DNA from: a virus
DNA length: 47,075 nucleotides
Reading direction: 5' to 3' (one strand)
IMG/VR virus record: IMGVR_UViG_3300020172_000411
Span: 1 to 47,075 of that record
In this document: piece after piece, positions 14,792 to 20,441 of the stretch
How positions within the stretch are numbered: position 1 is the stretch's first letter
Layout of the letters: every line of letters begins with the position of its first letter
The notes under the pieces: generated by a model
What the model was told of the DNA's origin: nothing
Seen by the model: the letters and a program-made list of their open reading frames with translations, nothing else
The model's database searches: none
Program-made: the position numbers and the translations under genes

Positions 14792-15639
14792 GTATTAGTT
14801 CATCAGCGTTGTTAGTGGAATTGAATATCAGCGTATGGCCTGCGTCCAAGTTGGACAGGGAGATCACCGACAAGGTGAACAGCGATGCGTCTGCGGTTCG
14901 TGGTGCGAGTCAGACCAAGAAGAATCTGTTTGCAGGTACTTCACTACGCAAAGACATATCAGACTTTGCCGCACGTATCCGTCTGTATCACAACCGGCAC
15001 ACACTGCCGTGGGCAGACAAGGGTGAGCGCATGTTACCGACTGCGTTGTTCATGGACTACAAGCAGACCATGAATGGGTTCGAGCAGACATTCAACATGA
15101 TGTGCGACAACTTCTTCATTGAGTACCCGCGTCTTGTGGTGGAAGCACCTACTAACCTAGGCAGTATGTACAAAGCCGAGGACTACCCCGACCTTGAGGA
15201 TGTGAAGCTGAAGTTCGGGTTCAAGCGCACAGTTAAACCTGTGCCCGAGGCGGGCGACTTTCGCTTAGACATTCCTGCGTACGACTTAGAGGAGATGCGC
15301 AGCGAGTTCGTGTCACAGCAAGATCGCAAGTTGGCCGATGCTATGCGTGAGCCGTGGAAACAACTACATGAGATGTTGGTGGGTATCTCTGCGAAGCTGA
15401 CAGATGTGGATGGCGACGGCAAGAAGCGTTACCACGACACACTTATCTCTAACCCCATTGAGTTGTGTGGACTACTGACCAAGCTGAACGTGACCAACGA
15501 CCCCAAGTTGGAAGAGGCACGTAGACAGTTGGAGTTGGCGATGGTGACTGCTGACATTGAGGACATCAAAGAACATGCAGATTCACGTAACGAGTTGAAG
15601 TCCAAGGTGGACGACATCCTCAAGCGTTTCGAGTGGTAA
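14788..15639 (+). CDS. Conserved protein of the MoxR/VWA module, DUF3150-like (283 aa)
   Basis: This soluble helical protein of 283 aa begins MSISSSALLVELNISVWPAS. A stretch near residues 60-75 (ARIRLYHNRHTLPWADKGER) and the segment TNLGSMYKAEDYP (about 121-133) are hallmarks I recall in phage homologues that sit beside MoxR and VWA genes; I believe this is close to DUF3150, but the assignment is from memory. The second half is a long charged helix that could be a coiled coil. The constant linkage suggests it is the third member, perhaps a substrate adaptor, of the MoxR system. Confidence 0.75.
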   Translation: MSISSSALLVELNISVWPASKLDREITDKVNSDASAVRGASQTKKNLFAGTSLRKDISDFAARIRLYHNRHTLPWADKGERMLPTALFMDYKQTMNGFEQTFNMMCDNFFIEYPRLVVEAPTNLGSMYKAEDYPDLEDVKLKFGFKRTVKPVPEAGDFRLDIPAYDLEEMRSEFVSQQDRKLADAMREPWKQLHEMLVGISAKLTDVDGDGKKRYHDTLISNPIELCGLLTKLNVTNDPKLEEARRQLELAMVTADIEDIKEHADSRNELKSKVDDILKRFEW

Positions 15640-15661
15640 TAACAATTGTTAGGAGCAGAGC

Positions 15662-16534
15662 ATGAACACATTAGAACTGAGCAACGTAGAACTAAGCGCA
15701 GACTTGCAGGCCGAACTTGTTGAGCGTAAGAACAGGGGCGACACCCATGAGGTATTTGTGAATAGCACAATAGACCCAGTGATTCAGCGTCTGGCCACAC
15801 TGAACCCATTGTGGAGATTCATCGCTAATAGTTGGGGGTATGGCGGTGGCAACAGACTCGCGCTTACATCATTCAGCGTACTTGAGCATGGCGAAGAGCT
15901 AGGCAAGATTTCCCGCGAACGTAAGGGGAGTAGCGAGGTAATCTATATCAGCAATAAACGGATTGCCAAGACACGAGAGCGTAGTGGTGGGTATAGCACA
16001 GTAGATGCAGACAAGGCCGTGCTCAAAGCCAAGAAGATGTTCTTCAAACTCAAGCCCAACGAGCGTATCGAGAAGGCTATGGAGAATGCGGAGAAAGTTA
16101 TGTCTCATCAGAAGCGGCTGAAAGAACGCGAGAAGTATTCTGCCGAGAGCACTATCAAGACTGCCGCGCATACGTTCATCATGGGAACTGGCTTTCCTTT
16201 GTTCCTTGAGCATATCAAAACAGGTGCAGAGCATGAGCGCAACAAAATCATGATGGCTATGGAGGAAGACAAACGCCTAGCCGATGAGATGATGACTATC
16301 GAGAAAGCTAAGGCTGAGTTCGAAGCGCATAAGACCGCGCTTGTCATCAAAGATGGTGGTAAATACCTAGTCAAGATAGGTGACAAAGTGGACTTGTTTG
16401 ATGATAATACGCTCCCCGACTGGATGCGTGGCAAGTTGGGTATGTTGAAGCTAGTGCAAGCCGAGCAGTTCGTATCGGACACAGGTTGCAGAGTGAATGA
16501 TGAGACGTTCGTGTTGATCGTAGAGGAGATATAA
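15662..16534 (+). CDS. Conserved coiled-coil protein of the MoxR region (290 aa)
   Basis: The 290-aa protein has a mixed N-terminal domain (residues 1-110, with NPLWRFIANSWGYGGGNRLA and strands ending at EVIYISNKRIAKTR), a long charged middle region (about 120-235) of high coiled-coil potential, and a small C-terminal beta domain (GGKYLVKIGDKVDLFDDNTL to the end). It has no enzyme motif. Upstream are a TAACAATTGTTA palindrome and an AGGAG ribosome site. Possibly a structural partner of the MoxR/VWA proteins, by location only. Confidence 0.75.
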   Translation: MNTLELSNVELSADLQAELVERKNRGDTHEVFVNSTIDPVIQRLATLNPLWRFIANSWGYGGGNRLALTSFSVLEHGEELGKISRERKGSSEVIYISNKRIAKTRERSGGYSTVDADKAVLKAKKMFFKLKPNERIEKAMENAEKVMSHQKRLKEREKYSAESTIKTAAHTFIMGTGFPLFLEHIKTGAEHERNKIMMAMEEDKRLADEMMTIEKAKAEFEAHKTALVIKDGGKYLVKIGDKVDLFDDNTLPDWMRGKLGMLKLVQAEQFVSDTGCRVNDETFVLIVEEI

Positions 16535-16537
16535 CAA

Positions 16538-16660
16538 ATGTTATGGGATGTATTAACTTGGGTTGCATTGTTTTTGTTGGGCGGCTTGGTAACTTTGGTT
16601 GCTGGTGCTGTTTTCATATGGGCAATCTTTCACATACAGAACGGAGGGCGTGATGACTGA
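16538..16660 (+). CDS. Tiny single-span membrane protein (40 aa)
   Basis: This short gene starts at the ATG of TAACAAATGTTA (16532-16543) behind a GAGGAG ribosome site. The product is MLWDVLTWVALFLLGGLVTL followed by VAGAVFIWAIFH and a short polar end: one long membrane span and almost nothing else. It overlaps the next gene by 8 bp. Such mini-proteins often modulate membrane proteins of the host; the function here is unknown. Confidence 0.7.
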   Translation: MLWDVLTWVALFLLGGLVTLVAGAVFIWAIFHIQNGGRDD

Positions 16661-16838
16661 GTTCAAAATTGAATCCGTTGATGGTGGGTGGAAGTTGGCT
16701 TACAAAGGACACAGCCCCTATCCTGATAACCCATACGAAGTGTGGTGGCCTGCCTTGCGACATCACCCCGATGGAACAACATGGGGTAGCACACTGACGA
16801 AGCAAGAAGTTTTGCAACGACTGGAGAAAGAGTTATGA
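16653..16838 (+). CDS. Small unknown protein (61 aa)
   Basis: The start at ATG 16653 has GGAGGG 5 nt upstream and overlaps the membrane-protein stop. The 61-aa product is aromatic and basic (GGWKLAYKGHSPYPDNPYEV, then WWPALRHHPDGTTWG) with a short C-terminal helix. The W/P-rich centre looks like a small beta domain. It is the first of a chain of overlapping small genes to about 19.4 kb. Confidence 0.72.
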   Translation: MTEFKIESVDGGWKLAYKGHSPYPDNPYEVWWPALRHHPDGTTWGSTLTKQEVLQRLEKEL

Positions 16839-17074
16839 CTGAGTTCAACGACACTGAACGAGAGAGCAAGGTTAAACAAGAGTTAGTAAAGCAACAGCTA
16901 GACCGACTGGAGAGCGATGTTGCACAACTGAAAGCCAAGACACAGCAAGAGTTCTATGACGAGCTACGCAATGGTGTTATCGAAGAAGTGGCAGTAGCCA
17001 TTGAGAAGCTGACAGGTTTTGGACAAGACACCATCAGTTCGTTTGCAATTTACATAAGGGAGATGAAGAAATGA
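16835..17074 (+). CDS. Small coiled-coil protein (79 aa)
   Basis: Residues 5-45 (RESKVKQELVKQQLDRLESD followed by VAQLKAK) form a clear heptad-type coiled coil; the remainder is helical. It starts with the 4-bp overlap ATGA. No motif beyond the coil. A small adaptor or inhibitor that pairs with a helical partner would fit. Confidence 0.72.
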   Translation: MTEFNDTERESKVKQELVKQQLDRLESDVAQLKAKTQQEFYDELRNGVIEEVAVAIEKLTGFGQDTISSFAIYIREMKK

Positions 17075-17271
17075 ACAACGAGAAAGCATTTCCAAACCCG
17101 CATTTGCGGGACGACTCAGGCATCACGATGAGGGACTACTTTGCGGCAAGGGCTATGCAAGCATTGCTATCAGACCCTGATTGGCGACAAGACATGGACA
17201 TCAAGGACACTGCACTCGCCGCATACAAGACGGCAGACGCAATGATGAAGGAGAGAGGGAGAGAAGAATGA
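17071..17271 (+). CDS. Small conserved phage protein, DYFAA type (66 aa)
   Basis: The pattern GITMRDYFAARAMQALL followed by a YKTADAMM segment is common in small proteins of phages and prophages of proteobacteria, as far as I recall; their function is unknown. The protein is helical and 66 aa long. It overlaps both neighbours by 4 bp. Confidence 0.78.
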   Translation: MNNEKAFPNPHLRDDSGITMRDYFAARAMQALLSDPDWRQDMDIKDTALAAYKTADAMMKERGREE

Positions 17272-17456
17272 AAGAAGAATTGACCAAGCTCATCGCCGAC
17301 AGCTATGACCGAGGGGTTAAAGACGGACTTGAGGTAATCCTGCAACTCATTAAAGAACTGCGCCCCGCCATCAAGCCCTTGGAAGGTATGGGTAAAGGCA
17401 AGACCACAGAGGAATGGTTTGATATTTTGACGGAAACCATCAAGGAGAAGAAATGA
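17268..17456 (+). CDS. Small helical protein (62 aa)
   Basis: The start is ATG 17268, overlapping the previous stop (ATGA) with GAGAGAAG upstream; the longer frame opening at 17181 is not needed. The protein begins MKEELTKLIADSYDRGVKDG and is predicted to be two helices. Similar short proteins occur beside the DYFAA-type protein in other phages, from memory. Function unknown. Confidence 0.72.
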   Translation: MKEELTKLIADSYDRGVKDGLEVILQLIKELRPAIKPLEGMGKGKTTEEWFDILTETIKEKK

Positions 17457-17695
17457 CACAAGAAGCAAGAGATGCGTGGGCAAGCATCGACCATGAGCGC
17501 ATTAACTATCTCCCACTTTTGGAGTTTGCTCAGAGGCTTGGGGTAGACCTACCGGAAGCTGAAATTATTTCACGCTACAACGCTGTGGCGTCGGAACGTG
17601 TTAGGCAAGTAAAAGTGGGTGCTGTGTGGATGCCACGCAACCCTGATGATGTTTTTGTTGAGATGCTTGAAGCCAAATTTAAGGAGAAGCTATGA
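17453..17695 (+). CDS. Small unknown protein (80 aa)
   Basis: An 80-aa helical protein with the segment YLPLLEFAQRLGVDLPEAEI, a helix-turn-helix-like arrangement without strong support, and a conserved-looking WMPRNPDDVFVEML near its end. It overlaps neighbours by 4 bp on each side. No function is assigned. Confidence 0.72.
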   Translation: MTQEARDAWASIDHERINYLPLLEFAQRLGVDLPEAEIISRYNAVASERVRQVKVGAVWMPRNPDDVFVEMLEAKFKEKL

Positions 17696-17913
17696 GTTTT
17701 AGATCAACAACAATTAAATACATCAAAGAAGTGATGAGGGCTAGGACTATTCACGAAGTCATTGCCAATGAACTGCGTGAAGCACACCTGCGCAAGCTGG
17801 AAGCTGAGACTGCGGCTGAGTATGCGAATGCGGCTATTCAATACAACGAACAGCGCATTGCACGGCTGATGGCAAGACTGACTGAGCATACGGAAGAAGG
17901 GGACTACACATGA
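17692..17913 (+). CDS. Small coiled-coil protein (73 aa)
   Basis: This basic, Ala/Glu/Arg-rich protein is almost one long helix (ELREAHLRKLEAETAAEYAN and on to the end), with high coiled-coil potential. Overlaps of 4 bp on both sides show coupling with its neighbours. Function unknown. Confidence 0.72.
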   Translation: MSFRSTTIKYIKEVMRARTIHEVIANELREAHLRKLEAETAAEYANAAIQYNEQRIARLMARLTEHTEEGDYT

Positions 17914-18167
17914 CACAAGATGAAATCATTGAGATGGCAAGAGAGGCTGGGCTAATCCATATTCTTGATGAACACGCTCACGAATATGGAAGCGGTACGT
18001 TTGAAAACACGCCATACCCAGAACTTGAAGCCTTTGCCAACCTTGTAGCCGCCAAAGCCGAAGCCAAGGAAAGAGAAGCCTGTGCAAAGGTGTGTGATGA
18101 ATTTTGTTATGGCAGTACAAAAGTTCTTGTTGAAAGAGCCATCAGAGCAAGAGGAGAGCAAGCATGA
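17910..18167 (+). CDS. Small conserved phage protein (85 aa)
   Basis: It begins MTQDEIIEMAREAGLIHILD and carries LEAFANLVAAKAEAKEREAC followed by AKVCDEFCYG. The motif of an aliphatic helix followed by EREACAKVC is widespread in small phage and prophage proteins I recall, function unknown. The three cysteines may be structural. It overlaps neighbours by 4 bp. Confidence 0.78.
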   Translation: MTQDEIIEMAREAGLIHILDEHAHEYGSGTFENTPYPELEAFANLVAAKAEAKEREACAKVCDEFCYGSTKVLVERAIRARGEQA

Positions 18168-18370
18168 TTGACCGACTCATTCTCAGTGCTGTACTAGGCA
18201 CAGTGGGGTGGAATGGCTTGTTCCCCGAACCAACGCCACCAGTGGAAAAAACATTTAAACAGAAAGCCCAAGAGCGACAGCAAAGTGAAATCTGTTTGAG
18301 GAAGAGCAACAAACACCAAAGTGAAACGGTGAAACGTATGTGTAAACGATGGAAGGAGCAACAAGCATGA
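18164..18370 (+). CDS. Small protein with hydrophobic N-terminus (68 aa)
   Basis: The N-terminus (MIDRLILSAVLGTVGWNGLF) is a possible membrane anchor or uncleaved signal segment, followed by a Pro linker and a basic, Lys/Arg/Gln-rich tail. This layout, a membrane anchor plus a positively charged tail, could place the tail at the inner membrane surface or near nucleic acid. Overlaps the neighbours by 4 bp. Function unknown. Confidence 0.72.
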   Translation: MIDRLILSAVLGTVGWNGLFPEPTPPVEKTFKQKAQERQQSEICLRKSNKHQSETVKRMCKRWKEQQA

Positions 18371-18594
18371 AAACATCAGCGATGATGCGCTGTCCGAAAT
18401 GCGAGGAAACCAGCGAATTAGACAATCTTCATTTATTAGACCGATCATTTAAACGTGAGTGGGTAGGGCTGACAAGGGATGAGCAAAGTTTTGTTTACTC
18501 CAACTTACATAATGCAACTTCAAGAATAGATTCGTTTTGGGTTGACTTTGCAAATGCTATTGAAGCCAAACTCAAAGAGAAGAACAGTGCTTGA
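18367..18594 (+). CDS. Small CxxC protein (75 aa)
   Basis: The start is ATG 18367 (ATGA overlap, GGAG upstream). A single CPKC knuckle at C9/C12 is seen; a second pair is missing, so it is either a half zinc ribbon that dimerises or a divergent one. The rest is helical with several aromatic residues. It is followed by an 8-bp overlap GTGCTTGA with the next gene. Confidence 0.72.
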   Translation: MKTSAMMRCPKCEETSELDNLHLLDRSFKREWVGLTRDEQSFVYSNLHNATSRIDSFWVDFANAIEAKLKEKNSA

Positions 18595-18769
18595 GGTACA
18601 CGACATCAACGGCAGACTTACGACACGAAATGTTTGGTACACGACCGATGACTATGGGACGCTATGGCGGTTCGTTGTAACAGAAGACGGCGCTCGCTTT
18701 TGGTGGGATGCAATCCATGAGACAGCAAGCATGAAAATTCGTGGATACACAGATTGGAGTAGGACATGA
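18587..18769 (+). CDS. Small unknown protein (60 aa)
   Basis: I choose GTG 18587 because the junction GTGCTTGA mirrors the next one (ATGCTTGA at 18938); a TTG at 18542 would give 75 aa with a 53-bp overlap. The protein is beta-rich and aromatic (RNVWYTTDDYGTLWRFVVTE, then ARFWWDAIHE). No family recognised. Confidence 0.6.
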   Translation: MLEVHDINGRLTTRNVWYTTDDYGTLWRFVVTEDGARFWWDAIHETASMKIRGYTDWSRT

Positions 18770-18945
18770 CATTTCAAGAATATCTCAAAGCACTACCTGA
18801 AGCGGAGAGAGTGAAGTTCCATCGAGCAATCATGGCAGTGGCTGACGCAGGTTACAAGGCAGGTGTACCCGCCGATGAGTTGGCAAACATGTACGCCGAT
18901 ACATACAAAGAGGTATGCAAACAAGTGGAGAAGAGCAATGCTTGA
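18766..18945 (+). CDS. Small helical protein (59 aa)
   Basis: The gene runs from an ATGA overlap at 18766 to TGA 18943-18945. The product MTFQEYLKALPEAERVKFHR continues with a helix-turn-helix-like pair (AIMAVADAGYKAGVPADELA) and a helical end. Good overlaps on both sides support it. Function unknown. Confidence 0.7.
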   Translation: MTFQEYLKALPEAERVKFHRAIMAVADAGYKAGVPADELANMYADTYKEVCKQVEKSNA

Positions 18946-19105
18946 AGCAATCAAAACATTTTTTGGTAAAGTGCGCGGCGCACATGGTGAGCGCAGGACT
19001 GTCATGCAAGAGGGTCTTGTATGGCGGTGTAACAACTGCTACCTTATTTTTACAACCAAGATAGCGGGGGAAAACCACAAATGCCAAGACCCAAGAGTGA
19101 ACTAA
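18938..19105 (+). CDS. Small C2HC zinc-finger protein (55 aa)
   Basis: Start ATG 18938 overlaps the previous stop by 8 bp. The second half carries C31/C34 (WRCNNC) and H47/C49 (NHKC), arranged like a C2HC or C2H2-type finger with a hydrophobic centre (YLIFTTKIAG). The N-terminal half is basic. A single finger plus a basic arm is a plausible DNA- or RNA-binding unit, seen in small phage regulators. Confidence 0.72.
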   Translation: MLEAIKTFFGKVRGAHGERRTVMQEGLVWRCNNCYLIFTTKIAGENHKCQDPRVN

Positions 19106-19236
19106 CCAAAAGCGGTAAGACCATTGGCGTTCGCCTAACACAAAGTGAGTATGAGGAATACGTAAAGTTAGGTTCTGGCAAATGGCTTAGAAAACTTTTG
19201 CAACAAATTAGGGACAAAGGAAAACGAGATGACTGA
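19081..19236 (+). CDS. Ribbon-helix-helix-like DNA-binding protein 1 (51 aa)
   Basis: The pattern GKTIGVRLTQSEYEEYVKLG (residues 12-31) then SGKWLRKLLQQI is typical of MetJ/Arc-type ribbon-helix-helix proteins: a short beta strand that lies in the DNA groove and two helices for dimerisation. It overlaps the zinc-finger gene by 25 bp and the next gene by 8 bp. Proteins of this fold often repress their own operon by binding palindromes. The target here is unknown. Confidence 0.65.
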   Translation: MPRPKSELTKSGKTIGVRLTQSEYEEYVKLGSGKWLRKLLQQIRDKGKRDD

Positions 19237-19426
19237 AGAAACTATAAAACGAAAAGGACGAGGCCCGAGTAAGAAGCCAACCCTTTTCAATACGAGCTTG
19301 CGACTATCGAGGGAGGTGATGGACTACTTCAACACCAACCATCCGTATTCAAAGCAAGCCAAAATCCGTGAAATTCTTACCGAGTATGTAAACAGCCAAC
19401 AGCAAGGAGCTAACAATGGCAACTAA
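19229..19426 (+). CDS. Ribbon-helix-helix-like protein 2, BrnA-like C-terminus (65 aa)
   Basis: Residues 18-55 (LFNTSLRLSREVMDYFNTNH then SKQAKIREILTEYV) match the RHH plan of BrnA-type antitoxins: strand, helix ending in a turn, helix. The N-terminus is basic and disordered. There is no BrnT toxin gene next to it, so it is more likely a phage repressor than an antitoxin. It follows another RHH-like gene directly, and the ATGACTGA overlap couples them. Confidence 0.6.
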   Translation: MTEETIKRKGRGPSKKPTLFNTSLRLSREVMDYFNTNHPYSKQAKIREILTEYVNSQQQGANNGN

Positions 19427-19835
19427 GAAAACAACCAAACCCACCCGCGCCGCACTGATGCGTGAGCACTACACCAAGAACCCAACAGCTACACCTAGCG
19501 AGGTAGCCAAGAAGTTCAAGACCACGTATCAGATTGCGTACATGTGCAAGAAAGAGATGGAAAAACGTCGGAAATGGCAACTCCTTGAAATGACTTCAAG
19601 CAACACACCATTACCATCAATCACAATGATTGAACCACAACCCGACCCGGTGAACCATCCTGCTCATTACAAAGTAGGTGGAATCGAGACCATCGACTTC
19701 ATTGAAGCGAAGAAACTGGGGTATCACTTAGGCAACGCCGTGAAGTACATCAGCCGTTCCGACCACAAAGGCAACCGACTGCAAGACTTGGAAAAAGCCA
19801 AGTGGTACATTGACCGAGCAATCGCACAGGCTTAA
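19416..19835 (+). CDS. DUF3310 protein with N-terminal HTH-like segment (139 aa)
   Basis: Residues 78-137 form a clear DUF3310 domain (DPVNHPAHYKVGGIETIDFI, then LGNAVKYISRSDHKGN, then DLEKAKWYIDRAI). DUF3310 proteins are common in phages and are sometimes annotated as nucleotide kinases; their reaction is not certain to me. The first 50 residues (ALMREHYTKNPTATPSEVAK and following) look like a helix-turn-helix, so this is a fusion. Start has AAGGAGCTAACA before the ATG. It is the last gene before the structured intergenic RNA and terminator. Confidence 0.85.
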   Translation: MATKKTTKPTRAALMREHYTKNPTATPSEVAKKFKTTYQIAYMCKKEMEKRRKWQLLEMTSSNTPLPSITMIEPQPDPVNHPAHYKVGGIETIDFIEAKKLGYHLGNAVKYISRSDHKGNRLQDLEKAKWYIDRAIAQA

Positions 19836-19857
19836 AAAACAAGAGGGGGGAAATTGA

Positions 19858-19976
19858 TTGGGGGACGACCTAGCTGGCAGATGTGACGGTGTCTCTTTGG
19901 GTGAAGTTCCCTCTTGGAGTACTTTAACTTCATCCAACTTGCAACGTGATCGGGGGCACGTAATCTGCCAACCCCC
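19858..19976 (+). ncRNA. Candidate structured RNA (multi-stem intergenic element)
   Basis: Between the DUF3310 gene and the terminator lie nested stems: an outer pair GGGGG (19860-19864) with CCCCC (19972-19976), then GGCAGAT (19876-19882) with ATCTGCC (19963-19969). Inside are a 12-bp stem TTGGGTGAAGTT/AACTTCATCCAA (19897-19908 and 19926-19937, one G-T pair) and a hairpin ACGTG/CACGT (19944-19948 and 19957-19961). Together they form a branched fold of about 119 nt closed at the base. It has no tRNA signature. No match to a known RNA family comes to mind. Confidence 0.5.
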
Positions 19977-20005
19977 TGCCTAACAAATTGTTAGGGTAAG
20001 TCCTA

Positions 20006-20030
20006 ACCACCTACGGGTGGTTTTTTTTTT
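20006..20030 (+). terminator. Rho-independent terminator
   Basis: ACCACC and GGTGGT pair around a TACG tetraloop and run into ten T. It ends the long early transcript that includes the small-gene array and the structured RNA. Confidence 0.92.
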
Positions 20031-20039
20031 CGTCGGTAC

Positions 20040-20067
20040 TTGACAAAGTCAAGCTGTGTGATATTAT
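20040..20067 (+). promoter_or_regulatory. Promoter of the replication genes with palindromic -35 box
   Basis: TTGACA (20040-20045) and TATTAT (20062-20067) have a 16-bp spacer. The -35 box is part of CTTGACAAAGTCAAG (20039-20053), an inverted repeat with 6-bp arms. A similar arrangement occurs at 25707-25735, so a regulator may bind here and block RNA polymerase. Confidence 0.75.
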
Positions 20068-20099
20068 CGCCGCTCGAAAACAAATTGAGGAGTTAGAGC

Positions 20100-20441
20100 A
20101 TGGCAACTTTTGGAAATTCATCCGTAGCTTTTGATGGCGATATATTGAGGTGTCCTCAGTGCAGTGAAAATTATTTGCACCATCGCAATACAACAATATT
20201 TGAACGCAGTGAAGACGACAAGCTAACAACTGTTATAGCCCAGTCAGAACACGAAGCACAAGTTTCAAGGTTTCCGTCCGCAGATACATGCAACCCTAGT
20301 GACCGCAGGAACGGAATAATTATTGAGTTTCAGTGCGAACACTGCCACTACGATTATGGTGACGCAAGTCCGGAGCTACAAGGATTTTTTAGGTTAGCCA
20401 TAATTCAACACAAAGGCAATACCTTTGTGGAGTGGGTGTAA
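20100..20441 (+). CDS. Zinc-ribbon protein (113 aa)
   Basis: Two CxxC pairs, C18/C21 (CPQC) and C79/C82 (CEHC), 57 residues apart, form a zinc ribbon with a long insertion; a strand pattern (GIIIEFQCEHC) surrounds the second pair. The final part (FRLAIIQHKGNTFVEWV) is beta-rich. It is the first gene after the promoter at 20040, with GAGGAG upstream. Small proteins with this layout are common in phages; DNA or RNA binding is likely but not shown. Confidence 0.78.
   Translation: MATFGNSSVAFDGDILRCPQCSENYLHHRNTTIFERSEDDKLTTVIAQSEHEAQVSRFPSADTCNPSDRRNGIIIEFQCEHCHYDYGDASPELQGFFRLAIIQHKGNTFVEWV

Larger units (their letters stand above)
7271..20235. repeat. Dispersed palindrome TAACA-(2-3 nt)-TGTTA, at least 20 copies
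   Basis: Copies start at 7271, 7986, 8058, 8240, 8670, 8902, 9234, 9653, 10094, 10500, 10685, 11298, 11819, 12109, 13375, 14600, 15640, 16532, 19981 and 20224; all have both half-sites exact. The centre is AT, TT, AA or AC (12 bp) or AAA/AAT (13 bp). A weaker copy (TAACATAAGTTA) is at 7385. Seven of the 20 hold the stop TAA of the upstream gene in their first bases, and several also hold the next ATG. I saw no copy in the late genes; a near-match (TAACATTTGTTT) is at about 39129 inside the giant gene. Probably operators of a phage regulator, possibly translation-linked. Confidence 0.8.

Noticed and set aside
19229-19426. Toxin-antitoxin pair with the BrnA-like protein as antitoxin
   Set aside because: Neighbours are another RHH-like protein and a DUF3310 protein; no BrnT-like RNase in the adjacent genes.
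19858-19976. tRNA or tmRNA in the structured intergenic element
   Set aside because: No 7-bp acceptor with CCA-like end, no T-loop consensus (GTTCRA) and no anticodon stem of proper size.
7271-20235. CRISPR array as explanation of the repeated palindrome
   Set aside because: Copies are 12-13 bp, irregularly spaced from about 60 bp to 3 kb, and separated by genes; no spacer-like units and no cas1/cas2. The Cas4-like nuclease is better seen as a recombination enzyme.
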